From NCBI RefSeq assembly GCF_017744835.1, contig NZ_JAGIAM010000003.1, positions 310,001 through 374,000 on the forward strand: a DNA stretch of 64,000 nucleotides. Reading direction: 5' to 3'. The position numbers were made by a program, and so were the translations under genes. Below the pieces are notes generated by a model. It was not told the origin of the DNA. It did not search any database and saw only the letters and a list, made by a program, of their open reading frames with translations. Below, in pieces: positions 47,394 to 56,613 of this stretch. The DNA is from Sphingomonas sp. (GTDB lineage: Bacteria > Pseudomonadota > Alphaproteobacteria > Sphingomonadales > Sphingomonadaceae). Positions within the stretch are counted from its first letter, which is position 1, and the number at the start of each line of letters is the position of its first letter.

Positions 47394-49658
47394 TCAGAAC
47401 GCCGCGCGCAGCGTGAACTGGACCAGCGGGCCCGAATGCTCGCGCTCGATCTCATATTCGTCGAGGTCGCCGTTGGCGCGCGCCTCGAGGAAGCTCTCGA
47501 TCGAATCGCCGCCGTCGTACTTGCGGAAATCCTCGTACTTCACGCGGTCGAGCAGGTTCTGCGCCGAGATGCGGAAGACGAAGTTCTTGCCGAAGCGCTT
47601 CTCGATGAACGCCTCGAGGTCCGGATCGTAGCGGAGGTAGACTTCCTCGTCATAGTTGAACTCGCGCGCCCCGCTGCGGCCCGAGATCGTCGCGCCGAAG
47701 CTTAGGTCGGCAGGGCGGACGTTGTGGATGAAGCCAAGGTTGTAGACATGGTGCGGCTGGTTGTTGAACCGGCGCTTCTCGCCCGTGAACGGGTCGGCCG
47801 TCTCGCTGTCGAGATAGGTGTAGTTGGCGAAGATGCCGGTGTCCGGCAGGCCAAGGAAGGTCAGCGGCGCCGACAGGTCGAACTCCACGCCCCAGGTCCT
47901 GCCGTCGCCGACGTTCTGCGGGCGGAAGTCCTGGCCCGCGCCATTGTCGGCGAAGGGCACCAGCTCGATCAGGTCGGTGATGTCGCGATAGAAGAAATTG
48001 ACGCCCGCGATGCCGCTGTGGCCGATGCGGTGCTCGTAACCGACGTCGACGCCCCAGGCGCGCTGGTTGCGCAGATTGGGGTTGCCGGTGGTGGTGTCGT
48101 CGTCCTCCGGCGTCTCGTCATATTCGACCGGCGAGAGCAGGTCATAGTCGGGGCGGCGCACCGTGCGCGCGACCGAGGCGCGGAACTGGCCGTCGGCAGT
48201 CGGCGCCCAGCGGATGCTCAGCGAGGGATTGAGCAGCTTGTCGTCATACGATCCCGATTCGGTCGTCGCGGTCACCTTGCGGTCGACGATCTCGTAGCGC
48301 GCGCCGCCGTCGATCGTCAGCGGACCGGCCTCGTAGGTGAGGCGGAAGTAGGGCGAGTAGCGGTTCTCGCGGATGCGGAAAGTGTCGGTGACGAAGTCGC
48401 CGTCGTTGAGGCCGTTGCGCGTCTTGAACAGGAAGTCCGAGCCGAACTTGAGCTTGAGCGCGTCGCCGCCCACCTGGCCGAAGACGGTGGCGCTGAACTC
48501 GTCGTCCTTGATGTGGAGCGACTCCTCCTCGTCGAGCTCGACGTCGGTCAGATCGTCTTCGTTGTCGCCTTCGAAGGTGGTGGTGTTGGTGTTCTCGCGA
48601 TACTGGTTCCAGCCGCTGGCTAGGCCGAGTTCGAAGCCGCCCAGCGGGATCCGCGCGTCGCTGGTGATCGCATAGGTCTGCTGGCTGATCCGCTCCTGCT
48701 GGATTTCGACGCCGTCGAAATCGAGATCGGCGCCGTCGAGCGTGACCGACTGCTCGTCCTCGTCACGATCGGTGTCGACGAAGAAGCCGTTGAGGCGCAG
48801 GCGGCCGCCGTCGCCGATCTCGGTCGTGATCTCGGCGCTGCCCGAAAGGTCGGTGCCGTCGCGGATATCGCTCTGCGCCTCGAAATTGTTGAATTCGGGG
48901 TCGGTCACATAGTTGCTGGTGGCGGCGTCGCGCGGGAAGCGCTCGTCGTCGGTGACCGGGGTGTCGTCGAAGCGATAGGAGACCTTCTGCTTCGGATTGC
49001 GGCGCTGCTGATAGTTGAGCGCCATCCAGTAATCGGTGCGGTCGCCGATCTTGCCGGCATAGGCCGCGGCGGCCGAGGGGCGGAACACGCCGTCGCGGGT
49101 GTTGAGCAGCGCGCCGGCCTTGAGGAAGCCGCCTTCGAACGAGGCCGCTTCCTTGGTGACCACGTTGAGCGTGCCGGCGATGCCGTCGCTGGGCTGGTCC
49201 GGACGCGGCGCGCGGACGATCTCGATCCGCTCGACCAGCTCTGCGGGCAAGCGATCGACGAAGAAGCTGCCGTCGGCCTCGCCGCCGGGCGCGCGGCGGC
49301 CGTTGATCAGCACGTTGGTGAAGCCGCCGGGAAGGCCGCGGAACTGTACCTGATCATATTCGAGCACGTCGGACGTGAAGGTGGCGCCGGGCACGCGCTT
49401 GAGCATCTCGCCGACCGACACCGGCTCGAACTTCTGGAAATATTCCAGGTCGTAGCTCAGCACCGGGTTGGGATCCGAGGTGCGGTTGCGGAAGGCGATC
49501 TCGCCATTGACGATGATGTCGCTCGCGCGCTGCTCGGCCTGGCCGGCGGTGTCAGCGGCGGGCTGGGTGCCGTCGGTCTGGGCGGAAGCCGCCGCAGGTA
49601 CGAGGCAGGTCGCTAGCGCAGCCATCGCCGCGCCGCCCAACAGGCGTGAAACGTTCAT
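47394..49658 (-). CDS. TonB-dependent receptor next to a phytase
   Basis: A 754-residue outer-membrane receptor. The signal peptide ends near residue 27 (AASAQ). A plug domain with GEMLKRVPGATFTSDV and QVQFRGLPGGFTNVLINGR follows, then a long barrel rich in Asp and Glu in its outer loops, ending with FTLRAAF. An in-frame TTG lies upstream, but ATG 49658 with AAGGGG ahead is the better start. A beta-propeller phytase gene is divergent, 58 bases away. Such pairs are known in sphingomonads and caulobacters and suggest uptake of an inositol phosphate or a related phosphorylated product. Confidence 0.9.
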   Translation of the reverse strand: MNVSRLLGGAAMAALATCLVPAAASAQTDGTQPAADTAGQAEQRASDIIVNGEIAFRNRTSDPNPVLSYDLEYFQKFEPVSVGEMLKRVPGATFTSDVLEYDQVQFRGLPGGFTNVLINGRRAPGGEADGSFFVDRLPAELVERIEIVRAPRPDQPSDGIAGTLNVVTKEAASFEGGFLKAGALLNTRDGVFRPSAAAAYAGKIGDRTDYWMALNYQQRRNPKQKVSYRFDDTPVTDDERFPRDAATSNYVTDPEFNNFEAQSDIRDGTDLSGSAEITTEIGDGGRLRLNGFFVDTDRDEDEQSVTLDGADLDFDGVEIQQERISQQTYAITSDARIPLGGFELGLASGWNQYRENTNTTTFEGDNEDDLTDVELDEEESLHIKDDEFSATVFGQVGGDALKLKFGSDFLFKTRNGLNDGDFVTDTFRIRENRYSPYFRLTYEAGPLTIDGGARYEIVDRKVTATTESGSYDDKLLNPSLSIRWAPTADGQFRASVARTVRRPDYDLLSPVEYDETPEDDDTTTGNPNLRNQRAWGVDVGYEHRIGHSGIAGVNFFYRDITDLIELVPFADNGAGQDFRPQNVGDGRTWGVEFDLSAPLTFLGLPDTGIFANYTYLDSETADPFTGEKRRFNNQPHHVYNLGFIHNVRPADLSFGATISGRSGAREFNYDEEVYLRYDPDLEAFIEKRFGKNFVFRISAQNLLDRVKYEDFRKYDGGDSIESFLEARANGDLDEYEIEREHSGPLVQFTLRAAF

Positions 49659-49716
49659 GTCATAATCCCCTTGCAACCGGAACCGGTCGGCTCCCGCTCA
49701 CAGGGGTCTCAACAGG

Positions 49717-50781
49717 ATGGACATGAAAATGCGGCGGCGCTTCGGAGTCATTTCGGTTACGGTTTCTTTGCTGTTGTGCGGCTGTGCCGGGACGGCGCAG
49801 CTCGGCGGCGTGACTTCGGCGCCCACCGTCGAGGTTCCCGCGGCGGGCGAGACCGTGCCGGTGGCGACGCAGCTCGCCGACGCCGCGGACGATCCCGCGA
49901 TCTGGACCGGCGCGAACGGCGTGAATTTCGCGGGGAAGCAGCTTCCCGGCATCATCCTGGGCACCGACAAGAAGGCCGGGCTCTATGTCTTCGGGCTCGA
50001 CGGCCAGTCGCTCCAGTTCCTGCCGGACGGGCTGCTCAACAATGTCGACCTGCGCGCACAGGGCGCCGGGTTCGTCGCAGGTGCGTCCGATCGCGGACGG
50101 ATGGGCGTCGCGCTCTACCGCTTCACCGGAGAGGGCGAGCTCAAGCCCGCGGGCTTCGTCAAGTCGGACGTCGCCGAACCCTATGGCTTCTGCATGGGGC
50201 GGATCGACGGCACGCTCGTCGCGGTGCTGATCGGCAAGGACGGGCAGGTCCGCGAATATGCGCTGACCGACGACGGCACGACGATCACCGGTACCGAGCG
50301 CAAGCGGTTCGCAGTCGGATCGCAGGCCGAAGGCTGCACGATCGACGATGCCACCGCGACGCTGTTCCTCGGCGAGGAAGTGAAGGGCGTATGGCGCTAT
50401 TCGCTGCGCGGCGAGCCGGGCACGCGCACGCTGATGGCAGGCGTCGGCGACGGGCGGCTGGTCGCCGATGTCGAAGGCATGACGCTGCTGCGCGACGGCG
50501 GCCAGACCTTCCTGATCGTCTCGAGCCAGGGCGACAGCGCCTTCTCGGTGTGGGACGTGAGCGGGCCGGCAGGCCGCGAACGCTACATCGGCCGCTTCCG
50601 AGTGGCGGCGGCGAACGGCGTCGACGGCGTGAGTGGCACCGACGGCGTCGATGCCTGGTCGGGTCCGATCGGGCCGTTCTCGCGCGGGCTGGTCGTGATG
50701 CAGGACGACGTCAACGAAGGCGGCGCGCAGAACTTCAAGCTGGTCGACTGGGCGACGGTCCGCGCCAGGCTGAACCTTTGA
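49717..50781 (+). CDS. Beta-propeller phytase (3-phytase)
   Basis: A 354-residue exported enzyme that releases phosphate from phytate using calcium. A lipoprotein-like signal ends at LLLCGCAG. Propeller signatures are ADAADDPAIW, LGTDKKAGLYVFGLDG, EGCTIDDATATLFLGEE, SSQGDSAFSVWD and a last blade with NFKLVDW. These match beta-propeller phytases of Bacillus and proteobacteria. Three ATG codons (49717, 49723, 49729) are possible starts. It pairs with the divergent receptor. A hairpin follows at 50790-50817. Confidence 0.9.
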   Translation: MDMKMRRRFGVISVTVSLLLCGCAGTAQLGGVTSAPTVEVPAAGETVPVATQLADAADDPAIWTGANGVNFAGKQLPGIILGTDKKAGLYVFGLDGQSLQFLPDGLLNNVDLRAQGAGFVAGASDRGRMGVALYRFTGEGELKPAGFVKSDVAEPYGFCMGRIDGTLVAVLIGKDGQVREYALTDDGTTITGTERKRFAVGSQAEGCTIDDATATLFLGEEVKGVWRYSLRGEPGTRTLMAGVGDGRLVADVEGMTLLRDGGQTFLIVSSQGDSAFSVWDVSGPAGRERYIGRFRVAAANGVDGVSGTDGVDAWSGPIGPFSRGLVVMQDDVNEGGAQNFKLVDWATVRARLNL

Positions 50782-50789
50782 GGCTGGAC

Positions 50790-50817
50790 CTGGGGCTGGT
50801 CATCCGATCAGCCCCAG
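50790..50817. terminator. Convergent hairpin between phytase and chrA
   Basis: CTGGGGCTG (50790-50798) and CAGCCCCAG (50809-50817) are exact reverse complements around ten bases. It covers the chrA stop. No T-run follows on either strand, but the position between convergent stops suits a terminator. Confidence 0.5.
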
Positions 50818-52206
50818 CAGGTGCAGCGCCACGCCCGCGGCCGCAGTCGCCGCCAGCGTGACGATCACGCCCGCGCGCAGCACGAAGATCGCGCCGATCG
50901 CGCCTGCCGCGAGCAGCAACGCCCAGGGATCGAGGCTGGCGAACACCGGCACGTCGAAATCCAGCGGACCCGCGTGGAACCGGGCGGTCTGGCGGAACAG
51001 CGTGTGGAGCGCGAACCAGATCGCGAGGTTGAGCACCACGCCGACCACCGCGGCGGTGATCGCCGAGAGCGCGCCGGCCACCGCGGGGTTGCCACGCAGC
51101 CGCTCGATGAAGGGGGCGCCCAGGAAGATCCACAGGAAGCAGGGCACGAAGGTGACCCAGGTCGCGAGCAGCCCGCCCAGCGTGCCCGCGAGCAGCGGCG
51201 GCAGCGCGCCGGACTTGCGATAGGCGCCGAGGAAGCCGACGAACTGGAGCACCATGATCAGCGGCCCCGGCGTGGTCTCGGCCATGCCCAGCCCATCGAG
51301 CATCTCGGGCGCAGTCAGCCAGCCGCGCGCCTCGACTGCCTGCTGGGCGACATAGGCGAGTACCGCATAGGCGCCGCCGAAGGTCACCACCGCGAGCGTC
51401 GAGAAGAAGGTGGCGATGCTGGTGAACACGTTCGTGGGCCCGAGCAGCAGCAGGAGCGCCGCGACCGGGACCAGCCACAGCGCCAACCAGACAAGCGCGG
51501 TTCGCAGCGTCTCGCGCCAGCCGGGGCGGGCGTGGTCGGGGAGCTCCTCGCCGAGCAGCGTGTCGGCGTCCTCGACCACGGCGCCCTTGGCGGTGGGGCC
51601 GTGCCCGCCGGCCCTGAACGCAGGATGGCCCGTGCGTCCGGCGGCCCAGCCGATCAGCCCCGCGCCGAGGACGATCAGCGGGAAGGGAACGCCGAGGAAG
51701 AAGATCAGCACGAACGCCGCAGCCGCGAGCAGCCGCGCCGCGGTGCTGCGCAGCGCCCGGCTGCCGATCCGCACCACGGCCTGGAGCACAACGGCCAGCA
51801 CCGCGGCCTTCAGTCCGAAGAACAGCGCCGAGACGAAGCCGACCTTGCCATAGAGGACATAGACCCAGCTCAACGCCATGATCGAGACGAGGCCGGGCAG
51901 CACGAACAGCGCGCCGGCGACGATCCCGCCCTTCGTCTTGTGCATCAGCCAGCCGATATAGGTGGCGAGCTGCTGCGCCTCGGGGCCCGGCAGCAGCATG
52001 CAATAGTTGAGCGCGTGGAGGAACCGGTGCTCGCCGATCCAGCGCTTCTCCTCGACCAGGATGCGGTGCATCACCGCGATCTGTCCGGCAGGCCCGCCGA
52101 ACGAGAGCGCGGCGATGCGCAGCCAGACCCAGAAGGCCTGGCCGAGTGTGACGGGGGCCGGGCGCGCGGGAGCGGCCGCGGCGGAGTCGAGCGCGACGCT
52201 GCTCAT
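50800..52206 (-). CDS. chrA: Chromate transporter ChrA
   Basis: A 468-residue two-domain CHR-family transporter that exports chromate. Both CHR halves are seen: the first with FGGPAGQIAVMHRILVEEKRWI and LPGPEAQQLATYIG, the second with TFGGAYAVLAYVAQQAVEARGWL and TTPGPLIMVLQFVGFLGAY. About ten helices are visible. Its ATG overlaps the chrB-like stop (ATGA). Chromate efflux is coupled to the proton motive force. Family members can also export sulfate-like oxyanions weakly. Confidence 0.9.
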   Translation of the reverse strand: MSSVALDSAAAAPARPAPVTLGQAFWVWLRIAALSFGGPAGQIAVMHRILVEEKRWIGEHRFLHALNYCMLLPGPEAQQLATYIGWLMHKTKGGIVAGALFVLPGLVSIMALSWVYVLYGKVGFVSALFFGLKAAVLAVVLQAVVRIGSRALRSTAARLLAAAAFVLIFFLGVPFPLIVLGAGLIGWAAGRTGHPAFRAGGHGPTAKGAVVEDADTLLGEELPDHARPGWRETLRTALVWLALWLVPVAALLLLLGPTNVFTSIATFFSTLAVVTFGGAYAVLAYVAQQAVEARGWLTAPEMLDGLGMAETTPGPLIMVLQFVGFLGAYRKSGALPPLLAGTLGGLLATWVTFVPCFLWIFLGAPFIERLRGNPAVAGALSAITAAVVGVVLNLAIWFALHTLFRQTARFHAGPLDFDVPVFASLDPWALLLAAGAIGAIFVLRAGVIVTLAATAAAGVALHLLGLIG

Positions 52207-53024
52207 GCCCGCACCGCCCGCGGCTGGTGCGCCGTCCAGTCGTGCGTCTCGGCGCGCGCGTCGCGGCACCAGCGATAGAGCGCGTCGTAGATCAGCATGC
52301 CCGCTTCGAGCTGATCGAGATCGTCCGAATGGATGCGCGAGAGGCCGAGCGACACGGCGAGCAGCCCCGCCGCCTCGGGTACGATGTCCGGCCGCGCGGT
52401 GTCGGCGCCGCGCACGATCGTGGCGAGATGCGCCAGCGCCGGGATCGAGCCGAGCCCGAATTCCTCGACCATCAGGTCGAAGGTGCAGCGCTCGCCGCGA
52501 TGGCTCCAGAACACCGCCTCGTCCGCCACGTCGAACGCAGCGGCGCCGAAGCGCTCGGCGGTCGCGAGCACGTCGGCGGGCGGGACGAACAGGAAGCGGG
52601 CGCGCGGATCGACGAAGCGGCGGATCAGCCAGGGGCAGGCGATCCGGTCGACCTTGGGCCGTGCCCGCGTGACCCAGAGCGTCCGGCCCTCGGCGTCGCG
52701 GCGCGGCAGCCGCGCGGTCGCGACCAGCGGATGCCCCGCCGCGCGCCATGCGGCGATCCCCCCTTCGAGTGCCTCGGCCTCCAGTCTTTCGCTGCGCAGC
52801 CATGCGGCCACGCCCTGCGCGCCGGTGTCGCCATCCTCGTCGACGACCACGACGGCACCGGCCAGCTCACACGCCCATTGCTCGACCGAGGCGGCGGGCA
52901 GGGCGATTGATCCAGGGATCAGCGCATCGCCCGGTTCGGCGCGGACGTCGACGATCGCAGGGGCTGCCGGTGTACCGACCAGGCGCAGGAGCTTGTCGGC
53001 GGCGATGCTGTTCAATGCGGGCAC
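52203..53024 (-). CDS. chrB: Rhodanese-ChrB fusion, chromate resistance protein
   Basis: A 273-residue protein. Residues 1-100 form a rhodanese-like domain (PAIVDVRAEPGDALIPGSI) whose active loop reads VVVVDEDGDTGAQG, with no catalytic cysteine. Residues about 115-265 match the ChrB C-terminal domain (TRARPKVDRIACPWLIRRFVDPRARFLFV, HRGERCTFDLMVEEFGL, GLSRIHSDDLDQLEAGMLIYDALYRW). ChrB-type proteins regulate or assist ChrA in chromate resistance. This copy lacks the usual N-terminal part and has the rhodanese instead, a known alternative arrangement. It is coupled to chrA. Confidence 0.85.
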   Translation of the reverse strand: MPALNSIAADKLLRLVGTPAAPAIVDVRAEPGDALIPGSIALPAASVEQWACELAGAVVVVDEDGDTGAQGVAAWLRSERLEAEALEGGIAAWRAAGHPLVATARLPRRDAEGRTLWVTRARPKVDRIACPWLIRRFVDPRARFLFVPPADVLATAERFGAAAFDVADEAVFWSHRGERCTFDLMVEEFGLGSIPALAHLATIVRGADTARPDIVPEAAGLLAVSLGLSRIHSDDLDQLEAGMLIYDALYRWCRDARAETHDWTAHQPRAVRA

Positions 53025-53067
53025 GATGCGTCCTTCTCAAAAGCACAGGACGCGATGCTTCGGCTTA

Positions 53068-53101
53068 CGCCTCGTGGGGAGATCGCGTTCCCCATGAGGC
53101 G
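53068..53101 (-). promoter_or_regulatory. Leader hairpin upstream of chrB
   Basis: CGCCTCGTGGGG (53068-53079) and CCCCATGAGGCG (53090-53101), with one G-T pair, flank ten bases, ending 44 bases before the chrB start. The same-strand receptor gene ends just beyond. It may end the receptor transcript or form a leader hairpin of chrB. Confidence 0.45.
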
Positions 53102-53138
53102 CAATTCGCCGCAAAGCGCGGACGATGTCAACCGGGCG

Positions 53139-55112
53139 TCAGAACGCCGCGCGCACCCCCGCGAAGACGCTCCGCCGCTCGACCGGATAGAAGATCGCGC
53201 TCGCCGGCGTAGCACTGACGACAGCGGAAATGTCGCCCGCCGCCTTGCGATCGGCAAGGTTGCGCGCGTCGGCGAAGACGGTCAGCCCCTTGCGCAGCGT
53301 CGCCTCGCCGCTCAGCCCGAGCAGCGCATAGCCGCCGGTCCGCAGGCTGTTGGCATAGTCCGCCCAGGCCCCACGCGGCACCCATTCGACATTGGGCGTG
53401 AGCTTCAGCCCCTCGCGCCCCAGCTCGATCGCGGCACGATAGCTATGCTCGGGCACCACCGGCAGCCGGTTGCTGCCGAACTGCACGTCGTCGCGGAAGC
53501 GGAAGTCGGAATATTGGTACACCTGCCGCAGCCGTGCCCAAGGCGCGAGCTCCAGATCGAGCCCCAGCTCGATCCCCTGGTGCCGCGTCCGCCCGGCGTT
53601 GAAGGTCGATACCGGAATGTCGTCGCGCACCGTATACTGGAGCAGCTCGCCGTCGAGGTCCGAGCGGTAGAGGCTCAGGTCGAAGCGCAGCGGCCCGATC
53701 CGCCCGCGCCCGCCGATCTCCGCGGTCCACGCCCGCTGCGCGTCGAGCGGCACGAAGTTCGCGAGCTGCGCCAGCTCGATGAAGCCGGGCAGCTCGTGGC
53801 TGCGGCTGTAGTTGGCGTAGAGCTGCACGTCCTTCACCGGCTCGTACAGCAGCCCGAGCTTGGGCGAGAGCTGGTCGAACTCGGCGCGACCTTCCGCGAC
53901 GCTCGGGAAATAGCGCTCTTGCCGCCGCATCCCCGAGGTGTAGATTGCGCCGGCGATCAGCGTGAGCCCCTGCACCGGCCGCACCCGCGCCTCCGCATAG
54001 GTGTCGATCGTGCGCGCGGTCAGATCCGCGCCGAAGGTCCTGTCGCCCCGCTCGCCGTCGATGTTGCGGAAGCGCTTCGAATCGACCGTGCCGAACCGCG
54101 CGGTCACCCCCGCCGTGAGCCCGAAAGCGCCGAAATCCTGCTCAAGCCGCGCATAGCTGCCCCAGTCGGTCGACTTCTGGTCGGTGAACTCGAAGATCGG
54201 GTGGCGCAGTTGCTTGGCGTTGAGGAACAGCCCGACGTCGAGGCTGCCGCGCTCGATCTCGAAGCTGGTGCGGTTCTGGACGCGCAGCGAGTCGATGTCG
54301 CGGTGCTGGTCGCCCGCGAAGCTGCCGTTCTGCGGGCTGATGCGCACCGCGGCATAGGTGAGCGCGCCGGGAAGCTCCTGCTCGATGCTCTGCGCGGCGA
54401 CATAGAAGCGTGTCTCCACGCCTTCGCTCAGCCGCAGCCCGACATTGCCGTTGAAACGCAGCGCCTTGCGCGCGCTATGATCGCGGTCCCCCGCGGAGGA
54501 GTCGGCCGCCACCGCCAGCCAGGCGTCGCCGCGCGCATCGGCATAGCCCGCGCTCGCCAGCGCGCGCAGCGTCTCGAAGCTGCCGCCGTCGATACGGACG
54601 CGGAAGCCGTTCGACGAGCGCCCCGTCGGCGTCACCCCGTTCACTGCCCCGCCCAGCGTCGAGGCGCCGAAGCGCAGCGCATTGGCGCCGCGGAACACTT
54701 CGAGGTGCTCGAGGAAGCTCGGGTCCAGCTCCTGGAAATCGCCATTGTCGTCGGCCAGGTTGATCGGCACGCCGTCCTGCAGCAGCGTCAGCCCGCGCAT
54801 GTGATAGCCGCGGCTGATCCCCGAGCCGCGGATCGAGAGGCGCACTTCCTGCCCGAAGCGCGGCTGGGCATAGACCCCGGGCGAGAAGGCGAGCGCGTCG
54901 CGCAGCGACAGCGCGGCCTTGTCGTCGAAGTCCTCGGCCGAGACGACATCGGCGCCGCCGGGCGTCTCGCCGACGCGCTGGATGGCCTCCTCGACGCGCT
55001 GGCGCGCCGTGACGACGATTTCCTGCGTGTCGGGCGGAGTGTCCTCCGCGAGCGCGGGGAGGGCGGCAAGCATGAACGGCGCTCCGTAGAGCGCGCGAAC
55101 GAGAGTACGCAT
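53139..55112 (-). CDS. TonB-dependent receptor, probably metal-related
   Basis: A 657-residue receptor with a signal peptide ending near PALAED, a TonB-box-like QEIVVTARQR, and a plug domain with RLSIRGSGISRGYHMRGLTLLQDGVPI. The barrel ends VFAGVRAAF. GAGGAA upstream supports ATG 55112 over GTG 55127. A DUF2946 gene precedes it on the same strand; DUF2946 proteins often sit beside copper-related receptors of the OprC/PA3268 group, so metal or metallophore uptake is likely. It is followed by the chrB-chrA pair. Confidence 0.85.
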   Translation of the reverse strand: MRTLVRALYGAPFMLAALPALAEDTPPDTQEIVVTARQRVEEAIQRVGETPGGADVVSAEDFDDKAALSLRDALAFSPGVYAQPRFGQEVRLSIRGSGISRGYHMRGLTLLQDGVPINLADDNGDFQELDPSFLEHLEVFRGANALRFGASTLGGAVNGVTPTGRSSNGFRVRIDGGSFETLRALASAGYADARGDAWLAVAADSSAGDRDHSARKALRFNGNVGLRLSEGVETRFYVAAQSIEQELPGALTYAAVRISPQNGSFAGDQHRDIDSLRVQNRTSFEIERGSLDVGLFLNAKQLRHPIFEFTDQKSTDWGSYARLEQDFGAFGLTAGVTARFGTVDSKRFRNIDGERGDRTFGADLTARTIDTYAEARVRPVQGLTLIAGAIYTSGMRRQERYFPSVAEGRAEFDQLSPKLGLLYEPVKDVQLYANYSRSHELPGFIELAQLANFVPLDAQRAWTAEIGGRGRIGPLRFDLSLYRSDLDGELLQYTVRDDIPVSTFNAGRTRHQGIELGLDLELAPWARLRQVYQYSDFRFRDDVQFGSNRLPVVPEHSYRAAIELGREGLKLTPNVEWVPRGAWADYANSLRTGGYALLGLSGEATLRKGLTVFADARNLADRKAAGDISAVVSATPASAIFYPVERRSVFAGVRAAF

Positions 55113-55163
55113 TTCGAAATTCCTCACATGAACCGGGAACGCGCACGGGGGCGCGAAAAGAGA

Positions 55164-55571
55164 TCAGGCGAGGTGCGGAGGACCGGTCGAAAGCGGAGGC
55201 GGGGCGGCAAGCCCGCGGCCGGGCAGGGCAGTCAACACCACCGGCGGCACCGGCTCGGGCCGGGCACGGGGGAGCGGCAGTTGCGGCTGTTCGGCGCTAG
55301 CGAGCGGCTGGGCGGCGGCGGCGAAGGCGCAGGGCTGGTCGGGCGCCTTGTGCACCGGATCGGGCTTGTCGCCCAGCGCCTTGGCGAGCAGCGCATGCGC
55401 CTCGGCGGGGGCGCCCATGCCGCTTTCGCTACACCAGTTGAGCGAGAGCCCCTGCGTGCCGAGCTGGGGCATCCAGCCCGCCGGCACCGCGACGCGGAAC
55501 AGCAACGCGCAGGCGACGAGCAGCAGCGCAAGCCGCGTGCCTCCCCGTTGCTGGCGAACCGTTCCGGACAT
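55164..55571 (-). CDS. DUF2946 family protein
   Basis: A 135-residue protein with an N-terminal membrane segment (LALLLVACALLFRVAVPAGWMP) and the motifs LNWCSESG and DQPCAFAAAAQP typical of DUF2946. The histidines and cysteines could bind copper. A Pro-rich C-terminus follows. It is 51 bases upstream of the receptor gene, in the same direction, so they are probably cotranscribed. No function is proven for the family. Confidence 0.75.
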   Translation of the reverse strand: MSGTVRQQRGGTRLALLLVACALLFRVAVPAGWMPQLGTQGLSLNWCSESGMGAPAEAHALLAKALGDKPDPVHKAPDQPCAFAAAAQPLASAEQPQLPLPRARPEPVPPVVLTALPGRGLAAPPPLSTGPPHLA

Positions 55572-55623
55572 GCCTATGCCCTTGGCCCACCCGACACGGC
55601 CCGACAAGCCTGCACGTCTCTTG

Positions 55624-55658
55624 TGGACAATATGTCCATGTGTATTATTGTTATAACA
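55624..55658. promoter_or_regulatory. Two palindromes between divergent genes
   Basis: TGGACA-ATA-TGTCCA (55624-55638) and the perfect TGTTATAACA (55649-55658) lie in the 97-base gap between the DUF2946 gene and the secreted zincin-like gene. The region is AT-rich and probably carries both promoters; one or both palindromes may be operators. Confidence 0.55.
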
Positions 55659-55668
55659 CACAAAAGAG

Positions 55669-56613
55669 ATGCCGATGCTCCGAACCGCCGTTCTTCCCTT
55701 CCTGCTCCTTCTCGTTCCAGTCGCCGCCGAGGCGCAGGAGGCGCCCCGCAAGCAATGCGCCGGCCAGGCCTGCGTCGAGCTGATCGACCTCACGCCCAAG
55801 TTCCTGGCCTTCTGGGATGCCGCAAAGGCCGCGCCGCCCGCCGATGCCGAAGCGCGGTTCGCGCTGTGGAAGCAGCGCTACGGCTTCGCCGCGGTGCCGC
55901 CGGGTCCGCGCGGCGAGGCGCTGGCGCGGCAGCTGCTCGCGGGCGCCTGGGATCGCTACGACGCCGCGCTCCCGCGCATCCGCAGCGCTGCCGCGACCTG
56001 GCAGCCCGCGCCGCTCGACAGCCTGGCGGCGGTCGTGCGCGTGCTCGACTATTCGGGGGCGGTCGACGTGCGAGCGACCCTGTTCGTCGGCGGGTTCGAG
56101 GCGAACGCCTTCGCCTTCTCGATGGGCGGCACCTATTACGTCCACTTCCCGGTCGAAAGCGACGACGACCACGCGCTCGCCCAGGCGCACGAGTTCGCGC
56201 ACGCCGTGCACGGCCGCGCGGCCGGGCTCGGCGGCGGCTGGGAGCGCTCGATCGCGCAGACGCTGCTGCAGGAGGGGCTGGCGATGCACGTCGCGCGCGA
56301 AGTCGCGCCCGGCAGGCCGGTCAGCGCCTATGTCTCGCACGCGCCCGGCTGGTGGGACTCCGTGCAGCCGCGCAAGGCCGCGGTCCTCGCCGACATCCGC
56401 CCGGTGCTCGAGGCGAAGGATGGCGCGACGGTGTGGAAATACACGATCGGCGAGGGCGGGGCGGGGGTTCGCCGCGAAGCCTATGCCGCAGGCTGGTGGG
56501 TGATCGAGCAACTGCGCGCCAACGGCATGACGCTGCCTCAGATCGCGCGCATCCCCGAAAGCGACATGGCGCGCGTCAGCCGCGAGGCGATCGACGCGCT
56601 GCTCAGCCGGTAA
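55669..56613 (+). CDS. Secreted zincin-like protein (HEFAH)
   Basis: A 314-residue exported protein with a signal peptide of about 22 residues. HEFAH (H174, E175, H178) is the HExxH zinc motif, and QEGLAMH (E202) downstream fits the third ligand of gluzincins. It resembles DUF2268-type predicted Zn-dependent peptidases. Two cysteines (C30, C35) near the mature start may form a disulfide. ATG 55669 and 55675 are both possible. It is divergent from the DUF2946/receptor operon, so it may be co-regulated with metal uptake. Its protein substrate is unknown. Confidence 0.75.
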   Translation: MPMLRTAVLPFLLLLVPVAAEAQEAPRKQCAGQACVELIDLTPKFLAFWDAAKAAPPADAEARFALWKQRYGFAAVPPGPRGEALARQLLAGAWDRYDAALPRIRSAAATWQPAPLDSLAAVVRVLDYSGAVDVRATLFVGGFEANAFAFSMGGTYYVHFPVESDDDHALAQAHEFAHAVHGRAAGLGGGWERSIAQTLLQEGLAMHVAREVAPGRPVSAYVSHAPGWWDSVQPRKAAVLADIRPVLEAKDGATVWKYTIGEGGAGVRREAYAAGWWVIEQLRANGMTLPQIARIPESDMARVSREAIDALLSR

